Below, one piece after another: positions 18,590 through 29,569 of a DNA stretch of 64,000 bases. Where the stretch lies: contig JAZHPD010000072.1 in the NCBI GenBank assembly GCA_037575805.1, positions 1-64,000 on the forward strand, read 5' to 3'. The notes under the pieces are model-generated. The model searched no databases. It had not been told where the DNA came from and saw only the letters and a program-made list of their open reading frames with translations. The first letter of the stretch is position 1, and every line of letters starts with the position of its first letter. A program made the translations under genes and the position numbers. The DNA is from Lecanicillium sp. G3. Taxonomy: Eukaryota; Ascomycota; Sordariomycetes; Hypocreales; Cordycipitaceae.

Positions 18590-21500
18590 TCACTTTTCCG
18601 TCCGCTTTTCCGTCCACTCCTTTCGCAACGCCTTTTCCCATTCCCCGAAAAAATTAATGTCGCCGCGGTGGTCTAAAATTTCGCCTGTATGCAGCGTGCG
18701 GTTCAACGGTGGTACAACGAACCACTCGTGATCGGCCCGGCAGATCACCTTGTCCTGATAATCACTTGCTTTGTTGCCAGGCACTGTAATTACCGTTTTG
18801 ATGCATCGCTGACAGAAGCATTCCATACAGTACATACAGATGGAGAAATCGTCACTCGACGGAATGTTCTTGAGACACTGAGCGCAGTTGCGATCCGAAA
18901 GCTGAATGTTGGGCAGCTTGGGCTCCATTCGCTGCAATACAGGAGACTCGCTTTGTGTGGTTACCATTGACGCGTTCGGGTTGACTCGTCGCATCGACTG
19001 GGCCAGGGCCTTGGCCCGATTGATGTCGCCACACGCAGTCATAAGCCAAAGAAGATTATCAAGGGCATACACATCATTCTCTGGCTCCGAGTCGGCCAAC
19101 AGATCCAAGCTATCGAGAATCAGCGGCCTCAAGATCCCAGATGCGGCCGCTTCTTTTCCGAGGAGACGCTGATGCAGCCCGAGGAAGATGGCGGCCATGT
19201 TGATATCTGATCCCCGAACATTGGCCGGCGTGTCTGTGTTCTGATGCTGGTCTTGCTGTTGTCGCACCACTTCTAACCTGTCCACCCAATAGGAGGCCAT
19301 GGTCGATTTGATCCCTATGTGGAGGAGCTGTCTTTTATACAGGGCAGCAAGCCTTTGAAAAGAGATTGCATGGGCCTGTCGAGTAATAATGGTTCCTCTT
19401 GGACGGTACTCGACAATGGAAATTTGTTCGAACGCCAAGATTGCGTCTTCAATTAGATGGCTATACGCGCAGACTGCTCCATATGCGAGCCGCAGGTAGA
19501 GCACAACCACTGGGTCGCGCATATCATGTGCCGTACTGATAGCATTTTCCAACTGTGACAGCGTAAACTCAGTCTTGTCCGTATTGCTGGCAGCCTTGGG
19601 AATCCAGTCGAGCACCAATCGCTTGTTGGACTGCGCAATGAGCAATTCTACCAAACGACTTTCGCCTTTTGTTTTCTTGTCAATTTGAAACGCCATTTGA
19701 TGGACAAGCTCCATCATTTCTGAATGCAGATTCTCGTTGTACAGCGTCTCCAAATAGCCAATCTCAGATTGGAACTGCTCAGACGGGTTCAATTTGACAG
19801 CTGCCGCGGCATCAATCGCCTTGCGATAGTAATCCAGAGACTCTTCGATTTGGCTGGTATGATAGTAGCATTGTGCGATGAGGTAATAATCTTTGTATAG
19901 TCTCCACTTGCTTCGTTGAATGGCATCGTCGCTGAATTGACCCTCGTCAACAGCTTTCTCTTCTAGACCGACGCATTCAAGAGCCATGTCAAGGGCCTCA
20001 AGATATCTAGAATCCTTGGAAAGACAATAGGCTATTCTGCCATAAGTAAACAGCCGGTTATCGTCTATTTCCAAAGCTTTGTAATAGTGTGCAAGCGCGT
20101 CGTCGTGTCTGCCTAGGGTCAGGTACGTGCTACCAACTCGACGATGCCAAGCGCCGGTTTGTGAATAGCCTGCCCATTCCGCCGCCTTGGCGATTCTGGT
20201 GTCGAGAGGAATCTCCAACCAATGATTGTCATCGCCCGTGCTCTTGTATCCCAAAGCCATGAGGGTGGCACCTTGGACAATGTCGAAGCAAAATACGGTC
20301 GGAATATATCCTTCAAAATCGGCACATAGCCAGGCTTTTGCATATTGGCGGCCAATGGTCTCGGCAATTTTGTACGGCTTCTCTGCCAAAGACAAAGCAA
20401 ATTCTTTGGAGGCACCCTTCAAGCAGGCAATGACGTCGGCGTCAGCAAACCAACGCAAGACGCCCGCAAGATTCGCATCGTTGAGAACCTCCAATCCTTC
20501 GTTGCTCTTCAGGTACAGCATCGTCCACGAGCTGATGATTGCCTCATCAGTCAGCATAGCAGCAATTTGTGGCGCAAGTTCTTGCTTGTCTTTGATACTA
20601 ACGTTAGCAGGATCAAGGGCAGCGAGATGCTCCTGCCAATACCATGCTGCATACTGTCTCATGGCCGACCTGCCGGCTCCGAGATCGAATTTGTCAAACC
20701 ATTCCTTATCGAAGAAGATTTTGAGGCAGGTTTTGACAATATGCAAGCGCGCCTCGACATTATTAAAGGTGATGGACGACCTGAATTTGGCATCGGCAAT
20801 ATTTGTCGAAAAATTTCTGAAAAACTCTCTCACGGTGCTGTGAAAGAAGCTGACGAAGGTAGTGGATTTTTTGGATCTGTACTCAATTTCGCTGCCCGCG
20901 CCAGCAGCATTGATACCTCGTGTTGGGCTATGCTGTGAGCTAGAAGCTGATGACATGCTTGCTCTCCGAATTGCATCGTCCTGGATTTTAGGGCTCAGTC
21001 CCAGGCCAGTTTCAAGGGCTTCATCGAGGCTGATCCGGCGCTCATTGTTTGACTTTCCCGTTGGACTGGTGTCTCTCCTACGGAGGCGCTGATTTCTCTG
21101 GTATTCTTTGATTAAGTCGTCGGTAGTAAGTCCGTCTTCTCTTTCTAGTTCGAAGAAGCATCCGTATTGGCCACGCAAAGTCTCCTCAAGGCGAAACGGA
21201 GTGTCGCCGAAATGTAAAATCAGTACAGACTCAAGCTGCTCCAGCGATAGAGCTTCTTCTGCGCAGACAATCCATCGCAGCATTTCATTGAGATCTTCAG
21301 CCTCTTCCGGCGAAATAGTGTCAGAAAGACTTTGGAGGGTTCGCAAAACAACGCCGTCGATTTCCTTTGGGAATGTTTGCAGACTTTTAATAACTGATCG
21401 AGGATGTCGTTTGCGGTTGACATCGGCCAACATGAACTTGGCGAGAATGAACAAGCCATCAACTTGTTTCTCCATCGTTCGGGTGACCACACCTCTGAAT

Positions 21501-23056
21501 GCGGGAGTGCTTTGATTCAATATCCGGGACTGAGAAACACCAGTAGCAATGAATGCGGCAACATCGCTTGAGCTTCGATCTGTGGTGATTTGGATGGTAC
21601 TGAAAACGTCGCCAGTGGCACCGGGGTCTAACGCATTTGTCACTGTTTCCGTCATGTAAGATCTTCCGATGAGAGCGACATAAATATTCGATAACGAATC
21701 CGCATCATCCTTGTTCGGGGCGAGCTGGAACAGGAGTTGATCAATTTCCTCGTGATATGCTTCATCAATGCCGTCGAGGAAAACAAATATCGGAGTCTCC
21801 CTGGTTGGCGATTGAAGAGGCTCAATCAGCAATCGACGGAAAGCGCTGGCAACAGTCTTGATCTCGTCCGTGCTTTGGAGGCTGCTCATCAGAAACTTGG
21901 CATAAGAGGCGTCGCTTTCGCTCATTTGGTAGGCAACATCGCGAATGGCTTGGATAACGGATTTTGTCTCGGGGTTGTTTTCGCGAAAGAAAAAGTAGGC
22001 CATGTTGTCGAGGTTCTCGGCGCCCCAGGAAATAAGTCGTGCAGTTAGGAAAGATTTGCCAGTACCTAAGCAGTGTCAGCGTCATAATGGCGCTGCGTTG
22101 GAGCGGAATATTTACCTGGGCTTCCGCAAATCCAGAGGTAGTTTTTGTCGCCATTTAACCAGGATTGCAGGGTTTCGTCTTGTAGAATCCAGTCGCCAGT
22201 GCCGGCAATTCGGGACTTGGTAAAAGCCGAATAGAAGTCTGTTGGGAACGGTGAGGGTTCCAAGATGGCTTTTAATTTATCCCGTTGAAATAGGTCAATC
22301 TGGCCGAGGTGGTCAAGTCGAAGGTTTCTGACATTTTCGTTGACGAGGGTGACGAGGTTCTCTACTCTTTCGGTGGTATCGTGAAGCTGAGAAACACTGC
22401 CATACGTCTCTGCCATGACCAATTTCTCTTCCCCTGCAGTCAAGGCCTGAAGTTTCTCCAGTGCCTCTTTGACGGGACTCCCTTGGCCAAAGAGACGCTT
22501 GAAGTAGGCCTTGAATCTGCCACGGCGGACCTCTTGGGTTGAAATGACGAGGACCTCGAATAGGGTGGCCATGATGGTGGTCAGCTTTTCCTGCAGCGCT
22601 GGCGACAGGTTATGCTGGACATAGACACTTAGGCGAGTGGTAAAGTCCTTGGGGGATGTTAGCATAAATACTATGGCAAGACGTAGAATCAGCTACCTCT
22701 AGCTTCTCGAAGAGCTCAATGATGCCATCGTACATGGCACTGGTGTTTTCGGCAGCTTTGATGAGGTACATGACGGCAGCGAATACATTTCTCGCCGGGG
22801 GAAAGGCTTCCTCGGCTGCACCAGAGACGATCTCGCCTATGACCTCGACAGGTTGCATGGCCGTAGCCATGGCGCCAAATATGGCGTGGCGCTTTGCGCG
22901 AAAGTTAACGAATTTCTCATTCTGGAGTTCGACTTGCTTCATGAGCTCATCGACAGTCGCAATCTTGGGCGAGACGAAATCATCGAGCTTCACCTTGGAC
23001 GAGTCTGAATAGCGCCTCGCAGCATTCGCTGCAATGGCGGCAAACCGAGCGTCCAT
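18590..23056 (-). CDS. NLR-like STAND protein: Goodbye domain, P-loop NTPase, TPR repeats, C-terminal zinc finger
   Basis: Three exons (23056-22697, 22647-22116, 22065-18590) encode 1455 aa. Residues 1-190 match the fungal STAND N-terminal Goodbye domain (VGEIVSGAAEEAFPPARNVFAA-like helices; MYDGIIELFEKLEDFTTRL; EVRRGRFKAYFKRLFG). The P-loop GSPGTGKS (about 294-301) is formed exactly across the exon 2/3 join. Walker B is IFVFLDGIDEA (about 390). A winged-helix-like region follows, with a Ser-rich linker, then tetratricopeptide repeats from about 930 (AWHRRVGSTYLTLGRHDDALAHYYKALEI). The C-terminal RING/ZZ-like finger has C-x2-C, then C-x2-C-x2-C-x-C-x2-C and a final CRADHEW (about 1360-1410). 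Fungal proteins of this type act in non-self recognition and cell-death signalling; the trigger is unknown. There is no sign of frame damage. Confidence 0.88.
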
Positions 23057-24669
23057 GATCGGTGAAGAGGGACAACCGGTGCAACGTGATGCCAGGTTCG
23101 GGAGTGGCGCGACGCTACGATCGTGGTGATTCAGATCTACTGTTCAGTCAGACGGCTACTCATCGTGTTTTTAAACGGGCGATGTACAGCGTAGCAGAAT
23201 GACGGAAGGCGGAAGGAGACGTGTTGTCGTCAGCCACTCGCGTCTTGGTGAGGCTACCAAGTCAGGTGCGGAGATTCGAGGGCAGGTCATCTGGGGGCGC
23301 AGCCCTGTGGGCTGAGGCTGCTGACAGGGGGAGCAGGTGCTGGAAAAGGCATGTCACTGCAACCTCAGGTGCGGCTGACGGCCGGAAAGGGAGGTGCGAG
23401 GTATATGCTATGGCTAGAATATACGAAAGTGACGCATGTAAAATGAGAATCGCCGAGCGTGAGCCAGTTTGTGAGATGAGGCTGTAGTCAGAGGCCAGAG
23501 GGTCCTGTTAATACGAAATAAGCAATGGCGACTGGCAGTGCAACTCCAACGCCGCAGCCTGGGCTGGCGGGCCGTCGCGAGCACCTAGTTAGTGGGTGGC
23601 GGTGGCTTCCGCCCGAGATTGGGGCGTTTGCTATTTTGGGGACGTCAGAAGCAGACACGAGACTTGCCGCCGTCAACACTCTGGTGCCTCGCCTTGCCAG
23701 AGGACAACAACGACAAATCATCAGCGTCGCATTTGTCGTAATCGAAAAAGATCCCAACCTCTTTTAGGCTTCTGGATAGTGCTCTCGCCTCTTGGTCGCC
23801 CTGCTTTTGCCCTGCTTTCGCCCTGCTGCCTTGTGGACGAAACCGAAAGGCAGTCCGGCAGTGCCGTAAGACTATACTGAGAGGAACATTTGCTACACAA
23901 ATGTGCCTTCTTCCATTTGGGACGCAAGCACGTTTCCTGCTGGCCGTCTGGCGTACTCGGGAATAGGCTGTCGCTGCAGGGCAAGATACACTTTCAGCTA
24001 AGTATGTGGTGCGACACCGGCAGGCTGCATTGTCTGAGATAATACCACTGACTAACACAATTGTTATTAATAGTTATACCTAGACCGACAACTCCATTTG
24101 ACATACTTTGGCACTGGGAGCCTCCTCTATATATGTCAGCAAGGGCGGCTGCGCATAACCTCATAGGCTGCACGCTGCGCGGGATTCCCGAGCGGAGAAC
24201 ACAAAAGCCACAAAGGATCCTGTGTGGTGATTTTCCACGAGCGGGCAAGATGAAGCGTAACTTTGCAATACAATCTTGGACTCTAACATCTCTGTTACCG
24301 AACGTTCCATTCTAGGGCACCACAAGTACCGGCTAACCGTCTCCCAGTAAAAGTGCACTGCGCGGCTTCACGGCCGACTAGCGCATTCAGCCCTGTGCAA
24401 TGTCAGCGCCCACGTCGTGGAGTACCGTGAAGGATTCCATGCAGGAAGGGTTCTACGCAATAATATGCTCAAACAGCATGCCTTGTGGATCTATGGAGAT
24501 TTCGCTGAAAACCCTCAATCCCCACCGTGAAACATGCTTAAAGGACAAGCCCCCGCGGGGTCACGCAGCGTGTTCCGAGAATCGCACGGCAGAGCCTGTG
24601 CTAGTTGAGAGGTAAGTTGTGCACAGCTATTAGACCAACGACTTCCACCGAAACTCTGCTCCTCCAACT
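23057..24669. other. 1.6-kb intergenic region without a recognised gene
   Basis: This is the divergent space between the STAND gene and the DJ-1/PfpI gene. Open frames of up to 137 aa overlap one another on both strands and lack domains, signal peptides or codon bias. A direct repeat of CCCTGCTTT-like units occurs near 23797-23825. Confidence 0.5.
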
Positions 24670-25412
24670 ATGCGCCTCCAAACTCTGCTCACTGCAGCCG
24701 CCATGGCAACCGTAACACTGTCGCAAAAGCCGCCGGTCAAGTACGGCATCGCCGTGTTTAACGGATTCCAGCTGCTGGATGTCGCGGGCCCGCTGGATGT
24801 GCTTTCTATCCTGGCGCACGAGGCGCCCATTGAGGTGTCGCTGCTGGCGGAAACGATGGACCCCGTCACTGCGAAACCCAGCTGTAAGCCTGGCTCCGTT
24901 GGACCGGACATGCTACCGACGCACACATTTGATACGGCGCCGGACGACATCGAGGTGCTCCTGTTCCCGGGAGGGGCCGGCACGCGCCGTCTCAATGAGA
25001 CTCAGTCGATTGTGGACTTTGCTCGCAAGACGTATCCCAAGTTGAGATTCTTCCTCACAGTTTGCACCGGCGCATCTCTTGGAGCTCGCGCCGGAATTTT
25101 GGATGGGAAGAATGCCACGACAAATAAATTGGCCTTTGACTGGGTTTGTATAAGTGCAAACTTGCGGCAGGAACAAGTGCTGACTGCGCGCAGGTCGTCA
25201 CGCAGGGCCCAAAGGTGAATTGGATCCGTCATGCCCGCTGGGTAACGCACGGCAACATCTGGACCTCTTCGGGCATTTCAGCAGGCATCGACATGATGTA
25301 CGCCTTCCTTGCCAGCCAACACGGGGAAAAGGTGGCCGCCTCGGTGGCTCGTACGCAGGAATACGTGCGCAACATGGATCCCAATAACGACCCTTTCGCC
25401 CCGCCGGCATAA
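24670..25412 (+). CDS. DJ-1/PfpI (GATase1-like) family protein
   Basis: Two exons (24670-25143 and 25194-25412) encode 230 aa. The 50-nt intron has a GTTTGT donor and a GCTGAC branch site; removing it gives LAFDWVVTQGPKVNW. The fold is the class I glutamine-amidotransferase-like one: KYGIAVFNGFQLLDVAGPLDVLSIL, DDIEVLLFPGGAGTR, then TVCTGASLGARAGILDGKNATTNK with the nucleophile-elbow Cys, and GNIWTSSGISAGIDMMYAFL. The layout resembles isonitrile hydratase and ThiJ/PfpI proteins more than protease PfpI. The first 18 residues (MRLQTLLTAAAMATVTLS) are hydrophobic and may be a signal peptide, which is unusual for the family. The biochemical role is unknown. Confidence 0.85.
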
Positions 25413-27133
25413 TCCCTCAGCTGAGCGATGTGTATACAGACGACATAAATGACTATATATATTTATTGTACATGGTCGGTGAATATTACCCCAATTCCCA
25501 TCTGACATTTACAGTCACACATTTGTCTCCTATATTGCGGGTTATTCTGCGAATTTTATTTTATATGTGCTGAATGTGAGGATGGTTTGTGCAGCGTCCT
25601 CGCGGTGCAAGTGCGTCTTCACCCGCCACGCCATCGTCGACTGCATCATGATCTGTAATCTCACGCCCCAGCCACAAGGCGCCACCACACATCTCTCTTC
25701 AGGGACCAAAATGGAAAATATCTACAGGAGTGAACGTGCGTATGCGGCATGTTTTCTGTTTTCGAATCTGTAGTGGATGATGAGTGGCTAGGGGTGGTAT
25801 ATCAGGTATGCGGCGCGTATAAGTGGCGTTTGGGATGCAGCTGTGCCTGTGTTGATGGAACGCCAGGGGCGATCGTTGATGGTACTAATCAAAAGGATGT
25901 GAATGCTAGGAGGTGAGATTTTCATACTATTTTTTTCTATTTCAGACAATCGAAACTAGAGAAGAGGGAAAATAAAAGGGTCGTTTTCGAGCGCTGGTCT
26001 CGCCGTTGTCAGTAACGCTCGCGCCGGCGCTATGTAAGGTGGGCTTGTGCATCGGAGCCGAGTTCCCGTATCGTCGACGGCCCCGAAAGCCGTGTGGGGG
26101 CCTGCATGACGGGTGAGATGGCCAAAACACGAATTATATGTGCTCCTTTTATTTTCTTCTTTAATCTCTTTCGAGACTTGACTTGCATATTGCTAGATTT
26201 CAACTGGGTTTTCAATGGTGGGAAATGTCGATGCAGATGGCAGATGCGATACGAGCGGTATATGGGTACCAGTCAGAACGGCAAGGCTGTTCTCCGCCTT
26301 GCCGTTTTCCAATCCATCCTTTCAGGGAAACTGTTCATCTCGGCATGAATGTGGTCGCACTGAGCCTTAAATTGGAAGGCTGTTATTGTTACAGGTTCCG
26401 TGTAGCGCAGTCGGCGCAGACAACGTCATTTCAGTATTTGCACACATCATCCAATTTATTTCACGCCACCTCATATAGAGCAGGTTCACCCCGCAACCTC
26501 GGTACGTTTTCTCAAGCAAATACCGAAATACACAGGAATCGATAAAAATAGCAGCATCTCATCGTCTCAGCTCTCGCCTAATCTTCCCTTCTAAGATGCG
26601 GGGTTTAATCTATTCCATTAGCCCAGCTGCTACGTTGCAGCGACTTACACGGAATTTCCTGGGCAATAGGCTATTGAACAGATTCTGGGGTATCATTGCA
26701 TAGATAGATCATATACCTCGCTGTTGTAGCTTCCTTTTTGGGAGACTGCGTAGGCCATTTGTGATGTAGATGTTTTGCGTTGGTGATGTGGTGCTGATGA
26801 CGAGGTGTCGATCTATCTTGGTTGAGAAGGTTCTTGGTGAGCCGATTGGTGAGGTGATGCAGATGGTCTGATTTGGTCCATATGAAGACACCTACGCAAT
26901 CAAAGACATACATACTATATGGAGTATATCAACTCTATTTCTCCGATTGAGGAGTAAGTGAAACGTTTCGCGTAACCTCACAAGGACGCATCATCAAATG
27001 ACATCAGCTACTTACAGGGTCATAACCATATACATGTACATGTATATATAAGTCGGAGAGCTCGCTTCTTCAGCTACAATCTCTCTATCCAACCACAGTT
27101 TACATCACAGTTCAAAGAAGAAAAATCACCACC
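25413..27133. other. 1.7-kb intergenic region: hairpin, palindrome and TATA box, no recognised gene
   Basis: No credible coding sequence. It contains a perfect 11-bp inverted repeat at 26277-26306, a 20-bp AT-rich palindrome at 27028-27047, and a TATATATA box at 27043-27050, about 85 bp before the next ATG. Confidence 0.5.
26277..26306. repeat. Perfect 11-bp inverted repeat with 8-nt loop
   Basis: AACGGCAAGGC at 26277-26287 and its exact complement GCCTTGCCGTT at 26296-26306 flank TGTTCTCC. It could form a stable hairpin in RNA or mark a dyad binding site. No neighbouring gene claims it. Confidence 0.6.
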
Positions 27134-27539
27134 ATGAAGCTCCTCGCCCTCGCCCCCGCCCTCGCCGCCGCGCTCCTCATCGACTCCCCCGAGTCCCTCC
27201 CCGCCGGCGGCAACGTGCAGCTCACCTGGACCGAAGACCCCGTCACCGCGGTCTTCTACTTCACCGTCGACGGGCACCCGCCGCTGTACCCGATCGCGGT
27301 GGCGAGCACGTTCGCGAACCAGACGGACGCGAGGATGCCCGAGACCAAGGCGTACGTTTCTTCTTTCCCTTCTTTCTCTATCGTGTTATATATACCATAC
27401 TCTATATACGTGTGTATGTATTCTGAGAGTTGAAATTGCTGACTTGTTATATAGCGACGGCGGATACATTGTCGCATACGGCCGCGATGGCAAAGGTCCC
27501 ATTGGCCGCAGCGCACACCTTACCGTCACCCACGACTAG
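27134..27539 (+). CDS. Small secreted protein, 100 aa, possibly with a Kre9/KNH-like beta-sandwich
   Basis: Exons 27134-27351 and 27455-27539. The 103-nt intron has GTACGT, a GCTGAC branch site and TATAG. The start MKLLALAPALAAALL at 27134 follows ACCACC, a strong context, and is a signal peptide. The mature part has SLPAGGNVQLTWTED, like the start of Kre9/KNH-type beta-sandwich domains. It ends GPIGRSAHLTVTHD, in keeping with a compact all-beta protein. There are no cysteines in the mature part. Function is unknown, and it could be a wall-associated protein or an effector. A TATA box and a palindrome lie just upstream. Confidence 0.7.
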
Positions 27540-27754
27540 ATTACATCTTCTTTCATTATTGGAAATAGATATAGATGAGACAATTTGATTTGTAGTCTAT
27601 AATATTGAATCCAAAGGAAAGATATGTGCTATAGTGAATGCTGATTCCGCCTGCTCTATGCCATGCTAAAAATAAGATAGAAAGGATGCTAGAAATTAGA
27701 TATCGTGTAGAAGTTGTTTATATGCAGTTGTATGCCTCCGCTTTTATATCTCGC

Positions 27755-29548
27755 TCACGCCTCGTTGGGGTCTCGCTCCGCCTCTTCCTGCACCTGCTGG
27801 TCCGACAGGCGGGGATTGCGCAGCGCAAGAGCGAAGGCAATCATGGGCACGCAGACGCAGAGGCCTGCGACGCAGAGCAGGCCCTGCACGTAGCTGTAGC
27901 TGCTGATGATGACGCCGCGGATCTCGGTGCCCACGGGGTAGTCGACAATGACCTCGAAGGGGTTGTTGTACATGGCCTCGGCGAGGGTGCGGTTGGGCTG
28001 GAAGGCGAGCGCGTCCTTGAGGACCGGGTACAGGGTCTGCGTCCAGATGGCGCCGGAGAGGCAGGTGCCGAGCGCGCTGCCGACGTTGTAGAAGGACAGG
28101 TACAGTCCCGTGAGGATGGCGACGTGGTCGCGGCTGGCGGAGGCCTGGATGGAGGCTTGCGTGGGGTAGGCAAAGAGGCCGCCGGCGAGGCCGAGGAGGA
28201 TCTGGCCGCAGATGATGCCGGTGCGGGACTGGCTGGTGGCGCCGCCGGGCTGGCTGATGAGGATGATGAAGGCGGTCATGAAGAGGAGGGTTCCGCCGAC
28301 GATGATGTGCTTGAGGCGGCGGACGCGGTAGACGACGAGGCCGACGGCGACGCCGCTGACGACGCCAAAGAAGGAGAAGAAGGATAGGATACGGGTGGCG
28401 GTCTCGATGGAGAAGTCGAAGGCGACAACGAGGACGGTGTATAGGTAGTTGCCCTGGACGTACCAGGCAAAGTTGAGGAGACTGCGGACTGCGAGAGCGG
28501 CCCATACACCTCGGTCGGCGAGGAGGTGGAAGGGTACCATGGGCGTCTTGGCACGGTGCTTCTCCCACAGGATGAAGATTGGCGCGCAGACGAGGCCGAG
28601 TACAAGAGGCGCAATGATGCGCGGGTTCTGCCAGTGTGAGGCGGTGCCGCCGGCGACAGTCAAGGGTGCCAGCACCAGACTGAAAGCCGCGACGAGGACG
28701 ACCAGACCGAAGAGGTCGATCTGCGAGGCAATGTCCGACAGCCAGTGTCGCATGCCCTGGAACTTGTTCTCATCGCGCTTGTTGATCTCGAGGCCGTCCT
28801 TGGCCGAGGCGACGCTGCGGTCCACGACATATAGGGTGACGAGCAGCGGCAGCGATGCGACGGGGTATATGATGCACCACATGCCGATTCCCCAGCGCCA
28901 GGTCGCCACGCGGAGCACAGCAGAAGTGACGGTACCACTCAGCCATGTGTTTATGACGAAGGGCAGAGCGGGAACATAGCTGAAGAAGACGCGAGCGCGC
29001 ATAGACGAAAAGTCGGCGACGAGGACCTCGAGCAGCAGGACGATGCAGGTGTAGCCGATCTGGTATATTACACCGCCGGCGCAAAACACGTATACCGAAG
29101 TGGCCGTCGACTCGATGGCCATGCCGAGGACGTAGAATACCGTGGAGGCGACGACGACCTCGAAGCGGCCAAAGACGTCGGCAATCTTGGCGGCGGTGGG
29201 CTGGGCGGCGACGGCGACGACGCTGCGGAGGACGTTGATGGTGGCGAGGTAGGAGTGCAGGTTGAAGCTCGAGGTGGCGTAGGGCGTGTAGGTGCTCCGG
29301 ACCTGGCCCTCGAGGCCGTAGGCGTAGCCGACGACGAAGATGCCGAAGAAGAGCCAGAAGCGCTGCAGCGAGGTGAGCTGCGACGTGACGGCGTCCATGC
29401 GCGCGACGCCGGCCGCGCGGGCGGTTGTGGCGGCGGAGGAGAGGGAGGCGCTGGGGACGCGGGAGGTGCTGCTGCGGGAGGCGCTGCTGCGGGAGGGATC
29501 TTGGTGCTGCATGTGCTGCAGCAGCGGCTCACGTTCGGTGAGGGCCAT
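27755..29548 (-). CDS. MFS siderophore-iron transporter (SIT/Mir family)
   Basis: A 597-aa single-exon protein with about 14 transmembrane helices. The start at 29548 has an ideal GCCGCCATGGCC context; an in-frame Met at 29569 would add seven residues. Family hallmarks include GYAYGLEGQVRSTYTPYATS after the first helix, ATINVLRSVVAVAAQPTAAKIADVFGR (motif A), and GYTCIVLLLEVLVADFSSMRAR. The central loop is DGLEINKRDENKF. These are typical of fungal transporters that import Fe(III)-hydroxamate complexes with protons. The cytosolic N-terminus holds TEREPLLQ, an acidic dileucine motif used for vacuolar or endosomal sorting. A consensus iron-GATA site lies upstream at 30094-30103. The exact siderophore cannot be told. 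Confidence 0.92.
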   Translation of the reverse strand: MALTEREPLLQHMQHQDPSRSSASRSSTSRVPSASLSSAATTARAAGVARMDAVTSQLTSLQRFWLFFGIFVVGYAYGLEGQVRSTYTPYATSSFNLHSYLATINVLRSVVAVAAQPTAAKIADVFGRFEVVVASTVFYVLGMAIESTATSVYVFCAGGVIYQIGYTCIVLLLEVLVADFSSMRARVFFSYVPALPFVINTWLSGTVTSAVLRVATWRWGIGMWCIIYPVASLPLLVTLYVVDRSVASAKDGLEINKRDENKFQGMRHWLSDIASQIDLFGLVVLVAAFSLVLAPLTVAGGTASHWQNPRIIAPLVLGLVCAPIFILWEKHRAKTPMVPFHLLADRGVWAALAVRSLLNFAWYVQGNYLYTVLVVAFDFSIETATRILSFFSFFGVVSGVAVGLVVYRVRRLKHIIVGGTLLFMTAFIILISQPGGATSQSRTGIICGQILLGLAGGLFAYPTQASIQASASRDHVAILTGLYLSFYNVGSALGTCLSGAIWTQTLYPVLKDALAFQPNRTLAEAMYNNPFEVIVDYPVGTEIRGVIISSYSYVQGLLCVAGLCVCVPMIAFALALRNPRLSDQQVQEEAERDPNEA

Positions 29549-29569
29549 GGCGGCGGTTGAGTGCAGCAA

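Noticed and set aside
23488..24058. Minus-strand frames of 89-137 aa, possible small genes
   Set aside because: They overlap in different frames, lack conserved motifs and have no splice pattern that joins them.
27638..28387. 249-aa open frame antisense to the siderophore transporter
   Set aside because: Composition is Ala/Asp/Glu/Gly-rich, typical of an antisense shadow.
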